Of a stretch of 64,000 nt of DNA, positions 44,115 through 52,244 are shown piece by piece; positions within the stretch are counted from its first letter, which is position 1; every line of letters begins with the position of its first letter. Below the pieces are notes generated by a model. It ran no database searches, had not been told where the DNA came from, and was given only the letters and a program-made list of their open reading frames with translations. The position numbers and the translations under genes are program-made. Source of the DNA: Clostridia bacterium (GTDB lineage Bacteria > Bacillota > Clostridia > Oscillospirales > Acutalibacteraceae); contig JAFUIO010000022.1 in NCBI GenBank assembly GCA_017468425.1, positions 1 through 64,000 on the forward strand. Reading direction: 5' to 3'.

Positions 44115-44264
44115 ATGTTTAAAATCAAAAGTGTTTTAGAACAGGTTATTGACGAAAGAAAAAACAACACTGTTCTCAACGGAAAAATAGAAAAACTTTT
44201 ATCGGACATCGACTATGTGGCGATGATGTGCGATATTGAACTTGAGGAGGAAGAAAATGAATAA
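44115..44264 (+). CDS. Small acidic-tailed protein upstream of xkdX
   Basis: This encodes 49 aa behind AGAGGTG. It is helical with an IDERKNNTVLNGKIEKLL segment and a strongly acidic C-terminus (CDIELEEEENE). Position between the tail protein and XkdX recalls XkdW-like proteins, but similarity is too weak to name. It overlaps the next start by eight bases. Confidence 0.6.
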   Translation: MFKIKSVLEQVIDERKNNTVLNGKIEKLLSDIDYVAMMCDIELEEEENE

Positions 44265-44394
44265 GTATGAAAAAGTAAAAAGATATTTTGAAAACGGTCT
44301 GTGGAGCATTGAACGTGTAGCAAATTCAGTTGTAAAAGGCTGGATTACCGTTGACGAATTCAGAGAAATTACAGGTGCAGACTATGATATATAA
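44257..44394 (+). CDS. xkdX: XkdX-family phage protein
   Basis: This encodes 45 aa starting behind GAGGAGG. It has the family plan YEKVKRYFENGLWSIERV, ANSVVKGWITVDEFREITG in parts, as in the small XkdX proteins that lie between tail-fibre and lysis genes of PBSX-like phages. The function of XkdX is not established. Confidence 0.85.
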   Translation: MNKYEKVKRYFENGLWSIERVANSVVKGWITVDEFREITGADYDI

Positions 44395-44461
44395 TCTTCT
44401 GAAAATTTTTTCTCTGTATGCTGCTTTTTTCTTTTTCCTTCTCAACGGAGCTTTTGTATGA
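44384..44461 (+). CDS. Possible 25-residue membrane peptide
   Basis: ATG 44384 overlaps the end of xkdX and the frame closes at 44461, overlapping the next ATG (44458). The product would be almost wholly hydrophobic (LLKIFSLYAAFFFFLLNGAF). Chained overlaps on both sides are suggestive, but no clear ribosome binding site is seen. Confidence 0.3.
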   Translation: MIYNLLKIFSLYAAFFFFLLNGAFV

Positions 44462-44757
44462 CACAGTGGCTGGCAGGAATTTTCTGCACAGTAACAAGCA
44501 TTCTTGTTTCCCTTGTTTTTTCGCTTTTAAGCCACAAAAGAAATATGAAAAAAGACAGTGAATCCCAGGGAGAAGGACGCGGCGTTCTGCAATCAGACAT
44601 AGGTTACATAAAAGCAGGTATTGACGACCTGAAAAGAGAAAACAGAGCTGTTAATTTAAAGCTTGACAATATTTCAGAACGTGTAACCAGAGTAGAAGAA
44701 AGCTGCAAACAGGCACACAAAAGAATAGACGAAATTAAAGAAACGGAGCATATTTAA
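44458..44757 (+). CDS. XhlA-like membrane coiled-coil protein
   Basis: This encodes 99 aa. One N-terminal transmembrane helix (about 4-25) is followed by a basic turn and a coiled coil (IKAGIDDLKRENRAVNLKLD, ERVTRVEESCKQAHKRID). The end resembles hemolysin XhlA-type proteins, though in XhlA the membrane helix is C-terminal. It precedes the holin-like gene and is probably part of the lysis module. Confidence 0.6.
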   Translation: MTQWLAGIFCTVTSILVSLVFSLLSHKRNMKKDSESQGEGRGVLQSDIGYIKAGIDDLKRENRAVNLKLDNISERVTRVEESCKQAHKRIDEIKETEHI

Positions 44758-45093
44758 ATGAAAATTATAGAGTTCATTCAGTTATATTGGAGTGACATCG
44801 TACTTATTTTTTCAGTGCTTTTTGTTCTGGCAAGGGCTTATTTTGAAAATGAACTTGAATATCTGAAGGCTGATATTTTTTCTCTTGTTACTGATGCGGA
44901 AGAAATTTACGGCCAGAAAACAGGACAGTTGAAACTTAACTTTGTTGTTAAAAAAATTTACGCTAAAATGCCCATAATGCTCAGAACTTTTCTTACAGAA
45001 AAAAAGCTTGAAAAAATAATAGAAAAAATTCTTGTGAAAGCCAGAGAAAGTTGGCAGAAACAGATAGAAAGGAGCAATTCTGATGGCAGTTAA
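44758..45093 (+). CDS. Holin-like membrane protein
   Basis: This encodes 111 aa and starts immediately after the preceding stop. A single transmembrane helix (about 10-28) is followed by an amphipathic helical domain (LKADIFSLVTDAEEIYGQ, KIYAKMPIMLRTFLTEK). This arrangement matches the LLH-type phage holins. It overlaps the endolysin gene by 11 bases, the usual holin-endolysin order. Confidence 0.65.
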   Translation: MKIIEFIQLYWSDIVLIFSVLFVLARAYFENELEYLKADIFSLVTDAEEIYGQKTGQLKLNFVVKKIYAKMPIMLRTFLTEKKLEKIIEKILVKARESWQKQIERSNSDGS

Positions 45094-45724
45094 AACCTAT
45101 TCATTAAGAACTGACGGCAATGAAAAGCTTTCGGAAAATTTCAAAGCAAGAGAATTCAGAAGCCGCGACGGTGCAGATGAAATTCTTATAGACGAAAAGC
45201 TTGTTACGCTGCTCCAGAAAATGCGTGATAAATTCGGATTGATAAATATTTCTTCCGCTTACAGAACAAAAACCTACAACAAAAAAGTAGGCGGAGTTTC
45301 AAATTCACTTCATTTATACGGCAAAGCGGCAGACATTACTATCAGGGATAATTCCAGACTTACCGAAGCTGCACAGTACGCAGAAAAAATCGGTTTTTCA
45401 GGTATCGGTCTTGATAACAAATATCAGATGTATATTCATCTTGATACAAGAAGCGGAAAATCTTATTTCCGTTATAATTCAAACGGCAGCACCTACTCTG
45501 TAGGCTCGTTTTTCCCTACCGTCAGAAACGGTTCAAGAGGCAACGATGTAAGAACTTTACAGACAAAACTGAAGAAGCTGGGCTTTACGGGTAAAAACTC
45601 AGAAGAACTGACTGTAGACGGCATATTCGGCGGAAATACCGAGTATGCAATAATCAGTTTCCAGAAAAGTAAAGGTCTTTCGGCCGATGGTATAGCAGGT
45701 CCTAAAACATGGGCAAAGCTTTAA
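45083..45724 (+). CDS. Endolysin: M15-family peptidase with peptidoglycan-binding domain
   Basis: This encodes 213 aa behind AGGAG. Residues about 15-125 are an M15_3 (D-Ala-D-Ala carboxypeptidase-like) domain with SSAYRTKTYNKKVGG, SNSLHLYGKAADITI (zinc His and Asp) and YIHLDTR (second His). Residues about 140-213 are a PG_binding_1 module (RGNDVRTLQTKLKKLGF, DGIFGGNTEYAI, DGIAGPKTW). No signal peptide is present, so release depends on the adjacent holin-like protein. Confidence 0.88.
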   Translation: MAVKTYSLRTDGNEKLSENFKAREFRSRDGADEILIDEKLVTLLQKMRDKFGLINISSAYRTKTYNKKVGGVSNSLHLYGKAADITIRDNSRLTEAAQYAEKIGFSGIGLDNKYQMYIHLDTRSGKSYFRYNSNGSTYSVGSFFPTVRNGSRGNDVRTLQTKLKKLGFTGKNSEELTVDGIFGGNTEYAIISFQKSKGLSADGIAGPKTWAKL

Positions 45725-45733
45725 CTGAATAGC

Positions 45734-45776
45734 AAAATCCGGAGGTTATCTGTAAAAAGATATCTCCGGATTTTTT
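45734..45776 (+). terminator. Terminator of the phage-like cassette
   Basis: AATCCGGAGGTTATC (45736-45750) pairs with GATATCTCCGGATT (45759-45772, small mismatch), followed by T residues. It ends the cassette ten bases after the endolysin stop. Confidence 0.85.
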
Positions 45777-45848
45777 ATATACCGCAATATACAATAAAAA
45801 AGTATAAAAGTGTTGCAATTTGTATCTGAAATCTGTTACAATAAATTC

Positions 45849-46011
45849 AAGGGAACCTCTAAAAACCCCTTGCACGAAACCACGTTCGCTCTTTTTCATC
45901 ATATGCACTAAAAATTCTTGTTAATGCGACAGCATAGACTTCAAATTTTCAGCACATCTGACAAAAAATATCTGAGCGTATTTTATACAATAGGTTTTTA
46001 GAAGTTCCCTT
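45849..46011. mobile_element. Putative 163-bp MITE with 19-bp terminal inverted repeats
   Basis: AAGGGAACCTCTAAAAACC (45849-45867) and GGTTTTTAGAAGTTCCCTT (45993-46011) are inverted copies with one mismatch. The interior has no coding capacity. Terminal sequence and size fit a non-autonomous transposable element; no clear target-site duplication is visible. It ends 22 bases before the beta-helix gene. An alternative is a long-range RNA stem. Confidence 0.6.
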
Positions 46012-46032
46012 AAAGAAACGAGGTGCTTATAT

Positions 46033-47664
46033 ATGAAAAAATTAATTTCAATTTTCCTTTGCATTGCAGTTGTTTTCACTTGTGTTGCAGTTATCGGTTC
46101 TGCAACTGAACCTGCTCCCACTTATTACATTGACAGTGTAAACGGTGACGATTCAAACACAGGTCTTTCAGAAAACAGTGCATGGAAAACAATCAACCAC
46201 GGTGAATGGGTATTTATTCCCGGCACAAAGGTGCTTTTTAAACGTGGCGGAGTTTATGAATTAGAAGTAACTCTTACTATTTCAGGTACGAAAGAAAACC
46301 CCATTGTAATTTCATCTTACGGTGATGAAACTGAAGAAAAACCTATTTTAAGAACATCAAGCCATAACGAAGTTTTAGAGTTTATTGATTGCGATTATGT
46401 AACTGTTTCCGACGTTGCAATTACTGCACCCAATGGTGGCGGCATCTGGATAAGAGGTGCCGGCAAGCAGTCAAACGGTATGGTCATTGAAAATGTTGAT
46501 TTTTATGATATGCAGAACTATGACCGACATGTGCGTGATCCCTTCGGTAGTGGTGCTGCTGATGCACGTGCTGCAATAGTTACAAACGGCTTGTGGGGTC
46601 CTGCCGGACTTTATAACTACACAGTAAACGACCTTACAATCAGAAACTGTACCGTTGAAAACTGTGCAAACGGATTTATTATCTGGGGTATTGTCAGCGG
46701 AAATCCCGGCGAAGATATGGCACATGTTGAAAGTACTTTTAACAAAAACGTTCTTGTTGACGGATGCTATTTCAATAACATGTATGCAGAAGCTGTAGTT
46801 TTAGGTGTATGTGACGGCGCAGTTGTTACAAACTGCACTTCTCTCAACACCTGTCTTGGCGGTTCAGAGCCTTTACCTGATGGTGAAATTGAATATTTCA
46901 CTGCTTCTATGTGGTTTTGGGGAAGCAAAAACTGCGTAATTGAACATACTGAAATTGCAGGTCAGAGAAACTACGGAGACGGCATGACCGTTGATTTTGA
47001 CTCAGATTCAAACTTCTGCACATACCAGTACATTTATTCTCATGACAATATGAGATTTATGTGTAACAACGCAATAGGCGGCAGACCGCAGGCAGGTAAC
47101 ACAGTCCGCTATTGCCTTTCTGTAAATGATAATGTGGGCAGAAACAGTATGGCAAGCGGTTCAGGTGAAGTTGAGTTCAGTTTTTACAACAACACTATTG
47201 TAAACGGACCTGAAATGCACGTTGTAAATGTAGACAGCGGTATTGTAGCAAATAATATTTTCACATTCAAACCCGGATATTACGTTTATTATAACGACCG
47301 AAATCTCAATGCGAAAACAGATTTCACAAACAACTGCTACTATATGGCTCCCAACCCGCCGTTTGACTTGCTTTCAATGAACACAAGACCTGATTTTGCA
47401 GGCGATGATATGACAGACCCTGACAGCTTCCGTCTTGTGAAAGGCTCGAAGCTTATCGGCGCAGGTCTTGAAAGAGATGACATCGAAAAAATGGAATACG
47501 ATTTCTTCGGTGAAAAAGTTACATCAACCAACATCGGTTGCTATGGCGGTGACGGCGTTGATGCTGAACGCGACATATACGATATTTTTGACATCATAGT
47601 TGATATAGGCAGATTTTTTGCAGGGTTATTCCAGAGAATGATTGGCGGCAATTTATTCGGATAA
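46033..47664 (+). CDS. Secreted right-handed parallel beta-helix protein
   Basis: This encodes 543 aa with a signal peptide ending near GSA-TEP. The opening YYIDSVNGDDSNTGLSENSAWKT in parts is the typical start of polysaccharide-lyase-like beta-helix proteins. Repeated coils follow (CDYVTVSDVAITAPNGGG, NDLTIRNCTVENCANGF, GCYFNNMYAEAVVLG, NNTIVNGPEMHVVN). The last 30 residues are a hydrophobic amphipathic tail (DIIVDIGRFFAGLFQRMIGG). It likely binds or cleaves a polysaccharide; catalytic residues cannot be assigned. Confidence 0.75.
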   Translation: MKKLISIFLCIAVVFTCVAVIGSATEPAPTYYIDSVNGDDSNTGLSENSAWKTINHGEWVFIPGTKVLFKRGGVYELEVTLTISGTKENPIVISSYGDETEEKPILRTSSHNEVLEFIDCDYVTVSDVAITAPNGGGIWIRGAGKQSNGMVIENVDFYDMQNYDRHVRDPFGSGAADARAAIVTNGLWGPAGLYNYTVNDLTIRNCTVENCANGFIIWGIVSGNPGEDMAHVESTFNKNVLVDGCYFNNMYAEAVVLGVCDGAVVTNCTSLNTCLGGSEPLPDGEIEYFTASMWFWGSKNCVIEHTEIAGQRNYGDGMTVDFDSDSNFCTYQYIYSHDNMRFMCNNAIGGRPQAGNTVRYCLSVNDNVGRNSMASGSGEVEFSFYNNTIVNGPEMHVVNVDSGIVANNIFTFKPGYYVYYNDRNLNAKTDFTNNCYYMAPNPPFDLLSMNTRPDFAGDDMTDPDSFRLVKGSKLIGAGLERDDIEKMEYDFFGEKVTSTNIGCYGGDGVDAERDIYDIFDIIVDIGRFFAGLFQRMIGGNLFG

Positions 47665-47676
47665 GGGGTGTTTGAT

Positions 47677-48777
47677 ATGGCAAAAAACGAACAGAGAACT
47701 TACCAGAGCTTCTGGGATTGGGAAGAAAAATCAAAGCAGAGAGAGTATACTGAAAAAACAACTCTTCTCGGTGCTGACGGAACTCTCATTGCAAAAGGCT
47801 GGGCGAGACGAAATGTTTTTGAATACGACAGAAACAGATCAACACCCAACAACAGAAAAAAAGAATGGGATTTCTATCAGATTTCCGACGGTAAATTTAT
47901 GGTGCAGATAAGCTTTGCAAATATTTCTATAGGCGGATATGTTTCTGCGAAGCTTGTTGACCTGAGAAACAAAAAAATAATTGTTGATGCAATGTCAGTC
48001 TTCCTTGGCGGTAAGAACAAATATGTTCCCAACCCTAAAGGTGATGTTCCCAATAATTTCAAGGCAAAAATCGGTGCTGCTGAATTTGAATTTGACACAA
48101 AGGAAACAGAAAGAACACTTTACTTTAAAATGAACTTCAAAGGTAAAGATGTTATCTGCAATTTCCATATGGATATCGCACCGGGTCTTGAAAACATCAC
48201 AACTGTTCTGCCTTTCAAAGGTTATCCCACAAAGTACTTTATGACAACAAAGCAGATGTGTATGCCCTGTTCAGGTACTTTTGAATACGGTGACGAAATT
48301 TACGAATTTTCAAAAGAAGATGCCTTTGCATCTCTCGACTGGGGCAGAGTAAACACACCTTACAAAATGGTATGGTATTGGGGCAGCGGTTCAACATATC
48401 TTTTTGACGAAAACGGCGAAAAGCATCTTTTCGGCTTTGAAATCACATGGGGTATCGGCGACGAATCAAACGCAACTGAAACCTGCCTTTTCTACGACGG
48501 AAAAGCACATAAATTCGGTGCTATTGACGTTGAAACCTTCCCGAAACCCGATAAATATATGCAGCCGTGGAAATTCATTTCCGAAGACGGCAGATTCAAC
48601 CTTACAATGGAGCCGTTTTACGACCATCATTCAGACCTGAACGTCGCAAACCTTGCACGCATGCATTCACATCAGGTTCACGGCCTCTGGAGCGGTGACG
48701 TAACACTTGATGACGGCACAAAGCTTGAAATCAAAGATATGTATGCTTTCTGCGAATACGTGGAAAACAAATGGTAA
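47677..48777 (+). CDS. DUF2804 family protein
   Basis: This encodes 366 aa from ATG 47677 (GGGG eight bases upstream). It matches DUF2804: WARRNVFEYDRNRS, KEWDFYQISDGKFMVQIS in parts, GYVSAKLVDL, FASLDWGRVNTPYKMVWYWG in parts, and GIGDESNATE. The family folds as two lipocalin-like barrels and has no proven function. No signal peptide, so cytoplasmic. It lies 12 bases after the beta-helix gene and ahead of a bidirectional terminator. Confidence 0.85.
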   Translation: MAKNEQRTYQSFWDWEEKSKQREYTEKTTLLGADGTLIAKGWARRNVFEYDRNRSTPNNRKKEWDFYQISDGKFMVQISFANISIGGYVSAKLVDLRNKKIIVDAMSVFLGGKNKYVPNPKGDVPNNFKAKIGAAEFEFDTKETERTLYFKMNFKGKDVICNFHMDIAPGLENITTVLPFKGYPTKYFMTTKQMCMPCSGTFEYGDEIYEFSKEDAFASLDWGRVNTPYKMVWYWGSGSTYLFDENGEKHLFGFEITWGIGDESNATETCLFYDGKAHKFGAIDVETFPKPDKYMQPWKFISEDGRFNLTMEPFYDHHSDLNVANLARMHSHQVHGLWSGDVTLDDGTKLEIKDMYAFCEYVENKW

Positions 48778-48795
48778 AATTTAATTGATACAAAG

Positions 48796-48827
48796 AAAAG
48801 AGGCTGATAAAAATATCAGCCTCTTTT
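48796..48827. terminator. Bidirectional terminator
   Basis: AAAAGAGGCTGATA (48796-48809) and TATCAGCCTCTTTT (48814-48827) form a perfect 14-bp stem between the convergent DUF2804 and GH13 genes. Confidence 0.85.
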
Positions 48828-48858
48828 GTTGTTTATTGACTTGGTTATACTTTGCAAA

Positions 48859-50163
48859 TCAGCATTTTACATATTGTACCGAATAGCCGGGCATTCTGCT
48901 GCCGTTTGAAAAATCAAAACGTGCACCTGTTATCAATTCTGTTGCAACGTCTGCCTTTGCGTCAAAATATGCTGTGTACTCATTCTCGTCAGCATTGATT
49001 AAAACGATGATTCTCTCCCCTTCATATGCTCTTTCAAAAACAAGTTGTCTGTTTGTCATATGAAGAATATTGAAATTACCGTAGCACAGTGCTTTGCTCT
49101 CGCGATGTATCCTTGCAGCTTTTGAAATAAATTCAGAAATTTCATTGAAATAAACTTTGTCTGTTTCAGGGCGCAACGCATTGTCGCCGTCTTCTTTTCT
49201 GCCTTCAATCCCCCATTCGCTGCCGTAATATATGCAGGGAATACCCGGCATACCAAACAGAATTCCGTAAGCGGGAATAATATGATTTTTATTCGTAAGC
49301 ACTGAGGCAAGCCTTGTAACATCGTGGTTGTCAACAAAACCTATCAGCTGCAGACCTCTGTACATACACCAGTCTTCACTGCCGAAACGGTTACGCAGAG
49401 AATGTCCGATTTCAAACATATTCATACTGTTGAAAGAGGAATAAATCCCTTTATAACACTCATAGTTAGTAGCACTCTGCAACATTCCGTCGCAGATAAT
49501 CTCGCGGTAATTTCCGTGTATCATCTCCCCTGCAAGGAAGAAATCGTTTTTCTTTGCCATACAGAAAGAATTAAGCTCTCTCATAAACTGACGGTTAAGC
49601 ATATACGCAACATCAAGACGAAGACCGTCAATATCAAAATTATCTATCCATCCGCCAACACATTGCAGAAGATAATTCTTCACTTCAGGGTTATCAAGAT
49701 TAAGCTTGACAAGCTCATAATGACCTTCCCAGCCTTCATACCAGAAGCCGTCATTGTAAGCACTGTTGCCGTCAAAATTAATATAAAACCAGTTTTTATA
49801 CGGTGAATCCCATTTCTTTTCTCTCACATCTCTGAAAGCAAAAAACTCTCTGCCCACATGGTTGAAAACACCGTCAAGAATCACCCTGATGCCGTTTTCG
49901 TGAAGTTTGTCACATACATATTTAAAATCATCGTTAGTGCCGAGTCTTACATCAATTTCAGAATAATCGGAAGTATCATAGCCGTGTGCCGCACTTTCAA
50001 AAACAGGACAGAAATATACGGCATTCACACCAAGTTTTACAAGGTGCTCTGTAATTTCCGCAACCTTAAGAATTCGCGATTTGCATATACCGTCATTTTC
50101 TCGCGGAGCACCACAAAAACCAAAAGGATAAATCTGATATATCACGCTTTCATTGTACCACAT
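48859..50163 (-). CDS. Intracellular GH13 alpha-amylase-family enzyme
   Basis: This encodes 434 aa with no signal peptide. All four GH13 regions are present: DGVFNHV (97-103), GLRLDVAY with nucleophile Asp184, AGEMIH with acid/base Glu213, and FVDNHD with transition-state Asp281. The protein starts directly in the barrel (YNESVIYQIYPFGFCG), lacking the N-terminal domain of cyclomaltodextrinases, and ends in a short beta domain. It probably cleaves imported maltodextrins. The 230-base leader has no other gene. Confidence 0.9.
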   Translation of the reverse strand: MWYNESVIYQIYPFGFCGAPRENDGICKSRILKVAEITEHLVKLGVNAVYFCPVFESAAHGYDTSDYSEIDVRLGTNDDFKYVCDKLHENGIRVILDGVFNHVGREFFAFRDVREKKWDSPYKNWFYINFDGNSAYNDGFWYEGWEGHYELVKLNLDNPEVKNYLLQCVGGWIDNFDIDGLRLDVAYMLNRQFMRELNSFCMAKKNDFFLAGEMIHGNYREIICDGMLQSATNYECYKGIYSSFNSMNMFEIGHSLRNRFGSEDWCMYRGLQLIGFVDNHDVTRLASVLTNKNHIIPAYGILFGMPGIPCIYYGSEWGIEGRKEDGDNALRPETDKVYFNEISEFISKAARIHRESKALCYGNFNILHMTNRQLVFERAYEGERIIVLINADENEYTAYFDAKADVATELITGARFDFSNGSRMPGYSVQYVKC

Positions 50164-50393
50164 AAATAAACCTCATTTTATTTGCAATTTTCAGGCAGGA
50201 GATAACATCTGTCAACATCACCGCCATATGTCACTTATTATATCATATAAGAAATGAAGTACGCAAGTGAGTTTTAAAAAGAAGAAAATAATAGTAATTT
50301 ATGTTATTTAAAAAGTAATGTTTGCAGAACGGATTGATAAGGTGATAAAAAATTCCGGGCATAGTTAAAAACTCTGCTCGGATTCTCTTGATT

Positions 50394-50795
50394 TTATTCA
50401 AATGGTATCATAAACAAAATAGATATTATACTCAATACCGCGATAAAACTTTTTATTGCTGACTGTAGAATCAGTTTTGATGATACCATATCTTTTTTAT
50501 TTTTAGATGCTCTATACATTCTCTTTTTTAATTCAAAATATCGTAAATAGTGAGTTTCATCACAAATTTTTACAAACTTCTTTCTTAAATAACCATACTC
50601 AACAATACTTTCAACAACTATGTTGTATAAAACAAATATTGCTATGTGTATAAACACAGTTATAAAGACAGCGAAATCGTCAATCAAAAAATTAAAGATA
50701 ACACTTAATGCAACCAAAACAATCTGAATTATAATAACGATGTTATTCATAAAAATAAACTTTTTCATTCGTTCAGTTCTTTCAGCCATATTCAT
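50394..50795 (-). CDS. Small membrane protein with duplicated promoter region
   Basis: This encodes 133 aa behind AAAGGCGGTG. Two adjacent hydrophobic helices (about 17-40, 43-65) and a third C-terminal one (about 108-130) enclose a basic loop (KICDETHYLRYFELKKRMYR in parts). No family is recognised. Its upstream DNA is a near copy of that before the XRE-membrane gene at 50981-51727, suggesting both arose around one duplicated control region. Confidence 0.6.
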   Translation of the reverse strand: MNMAERTERMKKFIFMNNIVIIIQIVLVALSVIFNFLIDDFAVFITVFIHIAIFVLYNIVVESIVEYGYLRKKFVKICDETHYLRYFELKKRMYRASKNKKDMVSSKLILQSAIKSFIAVLSIISILFMIPFE

Positions 50796-50797
50796 AA

Positions 50798-50967
50798 TAA
50801 CACCGCCTTTCTCAACAAAATAGTATCACAAACAAGCGCGTTTATAACCTATAAATCGCAGAATCCGAAATACAACCAATTTCTACTGCCTTTTTGTAAA
50901 TGGAAATGAAGTGAAAACTGAAATTTTTAATGAAATATTCCTTGAGAATTATGGAATCTGATGCTTT
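50798..50967 (-). repeat. Duplicated promoter/leader region, copy A
   Basis: Runs from the ribosome binding site of the 133-aa gene through CAACAAAATAGTATCACA, ACCAATTTCTACTGCC and TTTTTGTAAATGGAAATG to ATCTGATGC. It closely matches copy B at 51730-51920. On the minus strand TACTAT in the shared block can serve as the -10. Confidence 0.8.
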
Positions 50968-50980
50968 CGGGAGCATAGAC

Positions 50981-51727
50981 TTATAAATCTCTTTTTAATC
51001 TGGAAGAAAGATAAGTTACTATAACCGGTATAACCGAACACAATGCACCAACAACAAAATAAATAAAAACAGGATTTGAATTCAGGTTTTCACCAATTAT
51101 ATTTAAAAACATAAATCCCGGAATGCCAAAAACCATAATCGTAAGACTTAAGATTTCAAGAATTATTGACGGAGCAAACCCCTCTAACAAATATAAAGAA
51201 ACAAAATAAAAAGACGGAACAATCAACCACGCTGATATGATTGTTAAACAAAATGTAATCAAAACTTTTTTGGGTTGAGTGCGTGCAAGCAATGTCCCTG
51301 CAACACACAAAACGATACATACAACCACCGCAGAAATAACCGCCATTATAGATTCAGCTCCCGGTGTCATTAATAATAAACCTAACACAAAACATAAAAT
51401 GCACATTAATATATATGTAACAACAGCCGTTACAAAACTTTTGAACTTGATTTTTCTTGATTCTTTTATAACGGAAATAATATTCTTATCAGCCACTTCT
51501 TTTACACTTTCATCAGAAATTCTTTTGCCTGCCAGAAGTTCATTTATACTGATATTAAAAAATTCGCTCAACGCAATAAGTGATGTTACATCGGGGTATC
51601 CTTTACCCGTTTCCCATCTTGAAACAGCTTTGTCGGTTACGTTGATTTTTTCAGCAAGCTGTTTTTGAGTAAGATTATTTTCTTTTCTTAGAAAAGAGAT
51701 AAACTCTCCGCACTCTTTTGATGTCAT
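50981..51727 (-). CDS. XRE-family regulator fused to a membrane domain
   Basis: This encodes 248 aa from ATG 51727 (AAAGGTGGTG upstream). Residues about 5-65 are a complete XRE helix-turn-helix (FLRKENNLTQKQLAEKINVT, DKAVSRWETGKGYPDV, LIALSEFFNISINELL). After a short linker there are five or six hydrophobic helices (from about 92 to 240). Such HTH-plus-membrane proteins are common in Firmicutes and may sense envelope state or antimicrobial peptides. No partner is adjacent except the 133-aa membrane protein. Confidence 0.85.
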   Translation of the reverse strand: MTSKECGEFISFLRKENNLTQKQLAEKINVTDKAVSRWETGKGYPDVTSLIALSEFFNISINELLAGKRISDESVKEVADKNIISVIKESRKIKFKSFVTAVVTYILMCILCFVLGLLLMTPGAESIMAVISAVVVCIVLCVAGTLLARTQPKKVLITFCLTIISAWLIVPSFYFVSLYLLEGFAPSIILEILSLTIMVFGIPGFMFLNIIGENLNSNPVFIYFVVGALCSVIPVIVTYLSSRLKRDL

Positions 51728-51729
51728 AG

Positions 51730-51920
51730 AAACACCACCTTTCACAACAAAATAGTATCACAGCAAAGCAATTTTATCAACCTATGAATCGTAGAATCAG
51801 TAATATAACCAATTTCTACTGCCTTTTTGTAAATGGAAATGAAGTAAAAACTGAGATTTTTAATGAAATATTTTTCTTGTAAAAAATATGAAATATCCTT
51901 GCGGATTATGAAATCTGATG
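51730..51920 (-). repeat. Duplicated promoter/leader region, copy B
   Basis: Near copy of 50798-50967, longer by about 20 bases around 51873-51893. On the minus strand TTGATA, 17 bases and TACTAT make a reasonable promoter just ahead of the shared ribosome binding site. Confidence 0.8.
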
Positions 51921-52011
51921 CTAACGCATCAAGTAAAATAAAACGAATCCCTTATACGCCGCAGCGTATTTCATATGCAACAGCATATTTTATAAATCCC
52001 GCAAGGGATTT
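51895..52011. repeat. Array of five mini-hairpins with four-base loops
   Basis: Stems ATCC/GGAT (51895-51906), TGATGC/GCATCA (51916-51931), ATACGC/GCGTAT (51954-51969), ATATGC/GCATAT (51973-51988) and AAATCCC/GGGATTT (51994-52011) follow one another. Every loop is four bases (TTGC, TAAC, CGCA, AACA, GCAA), and linkers contain TTCAT or ATGAAAT. The next stem is the tRNA terminator. The region has no reading frame. Function unknown: structured RNA, repeat element or multiple processing sites. Confidence 0.65.
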
Positions 52012-52021
52012 ATTTCATTGA

Positions 52022-52049
52022 AAAAACCACTTCCGAAGAAGTGGTTTTT
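52022..52049 (-). terminator. Terminator of the tRNA-Ala gene
   Basis: AAAAACCACTTC (52022-52033) and GAAGTGGTTTTT (52038-52049) form a 12-bp stem with a CGAA loop, placed just past the tRNA 3' end on the minus strand. Confidence 0.85.
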
Positions 52050-52051
52050 CA

Positions 52052-52127
<76 letters not shown>

Positions 52128-52244
52128 ATATTTTAAGTAATAAGTAATAGTGAAGAAGTGTTCACTATTGAAATAAACCCAATTAATAAGTGCGGGTGAT
52201 TACTCTAAAAGTATATCACCCGCTTTTATTTTAGTCAAGTATTT

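Noticed and set aside
39783..45776. Complete or remnant prophage with integration genes
   Set aside because: No integrase, terminase, portal, capsid, tube or tape-measure gene and no attachment-site repeats were seen; the unit has its own promoter and terminator.
45883..45896. Second LexA-like box (CGAAACCACGTTCG)
   Set aside because: One arm has a mismatch in the key CGAAC, it lies within the MITE and no promoter is evident beside it.
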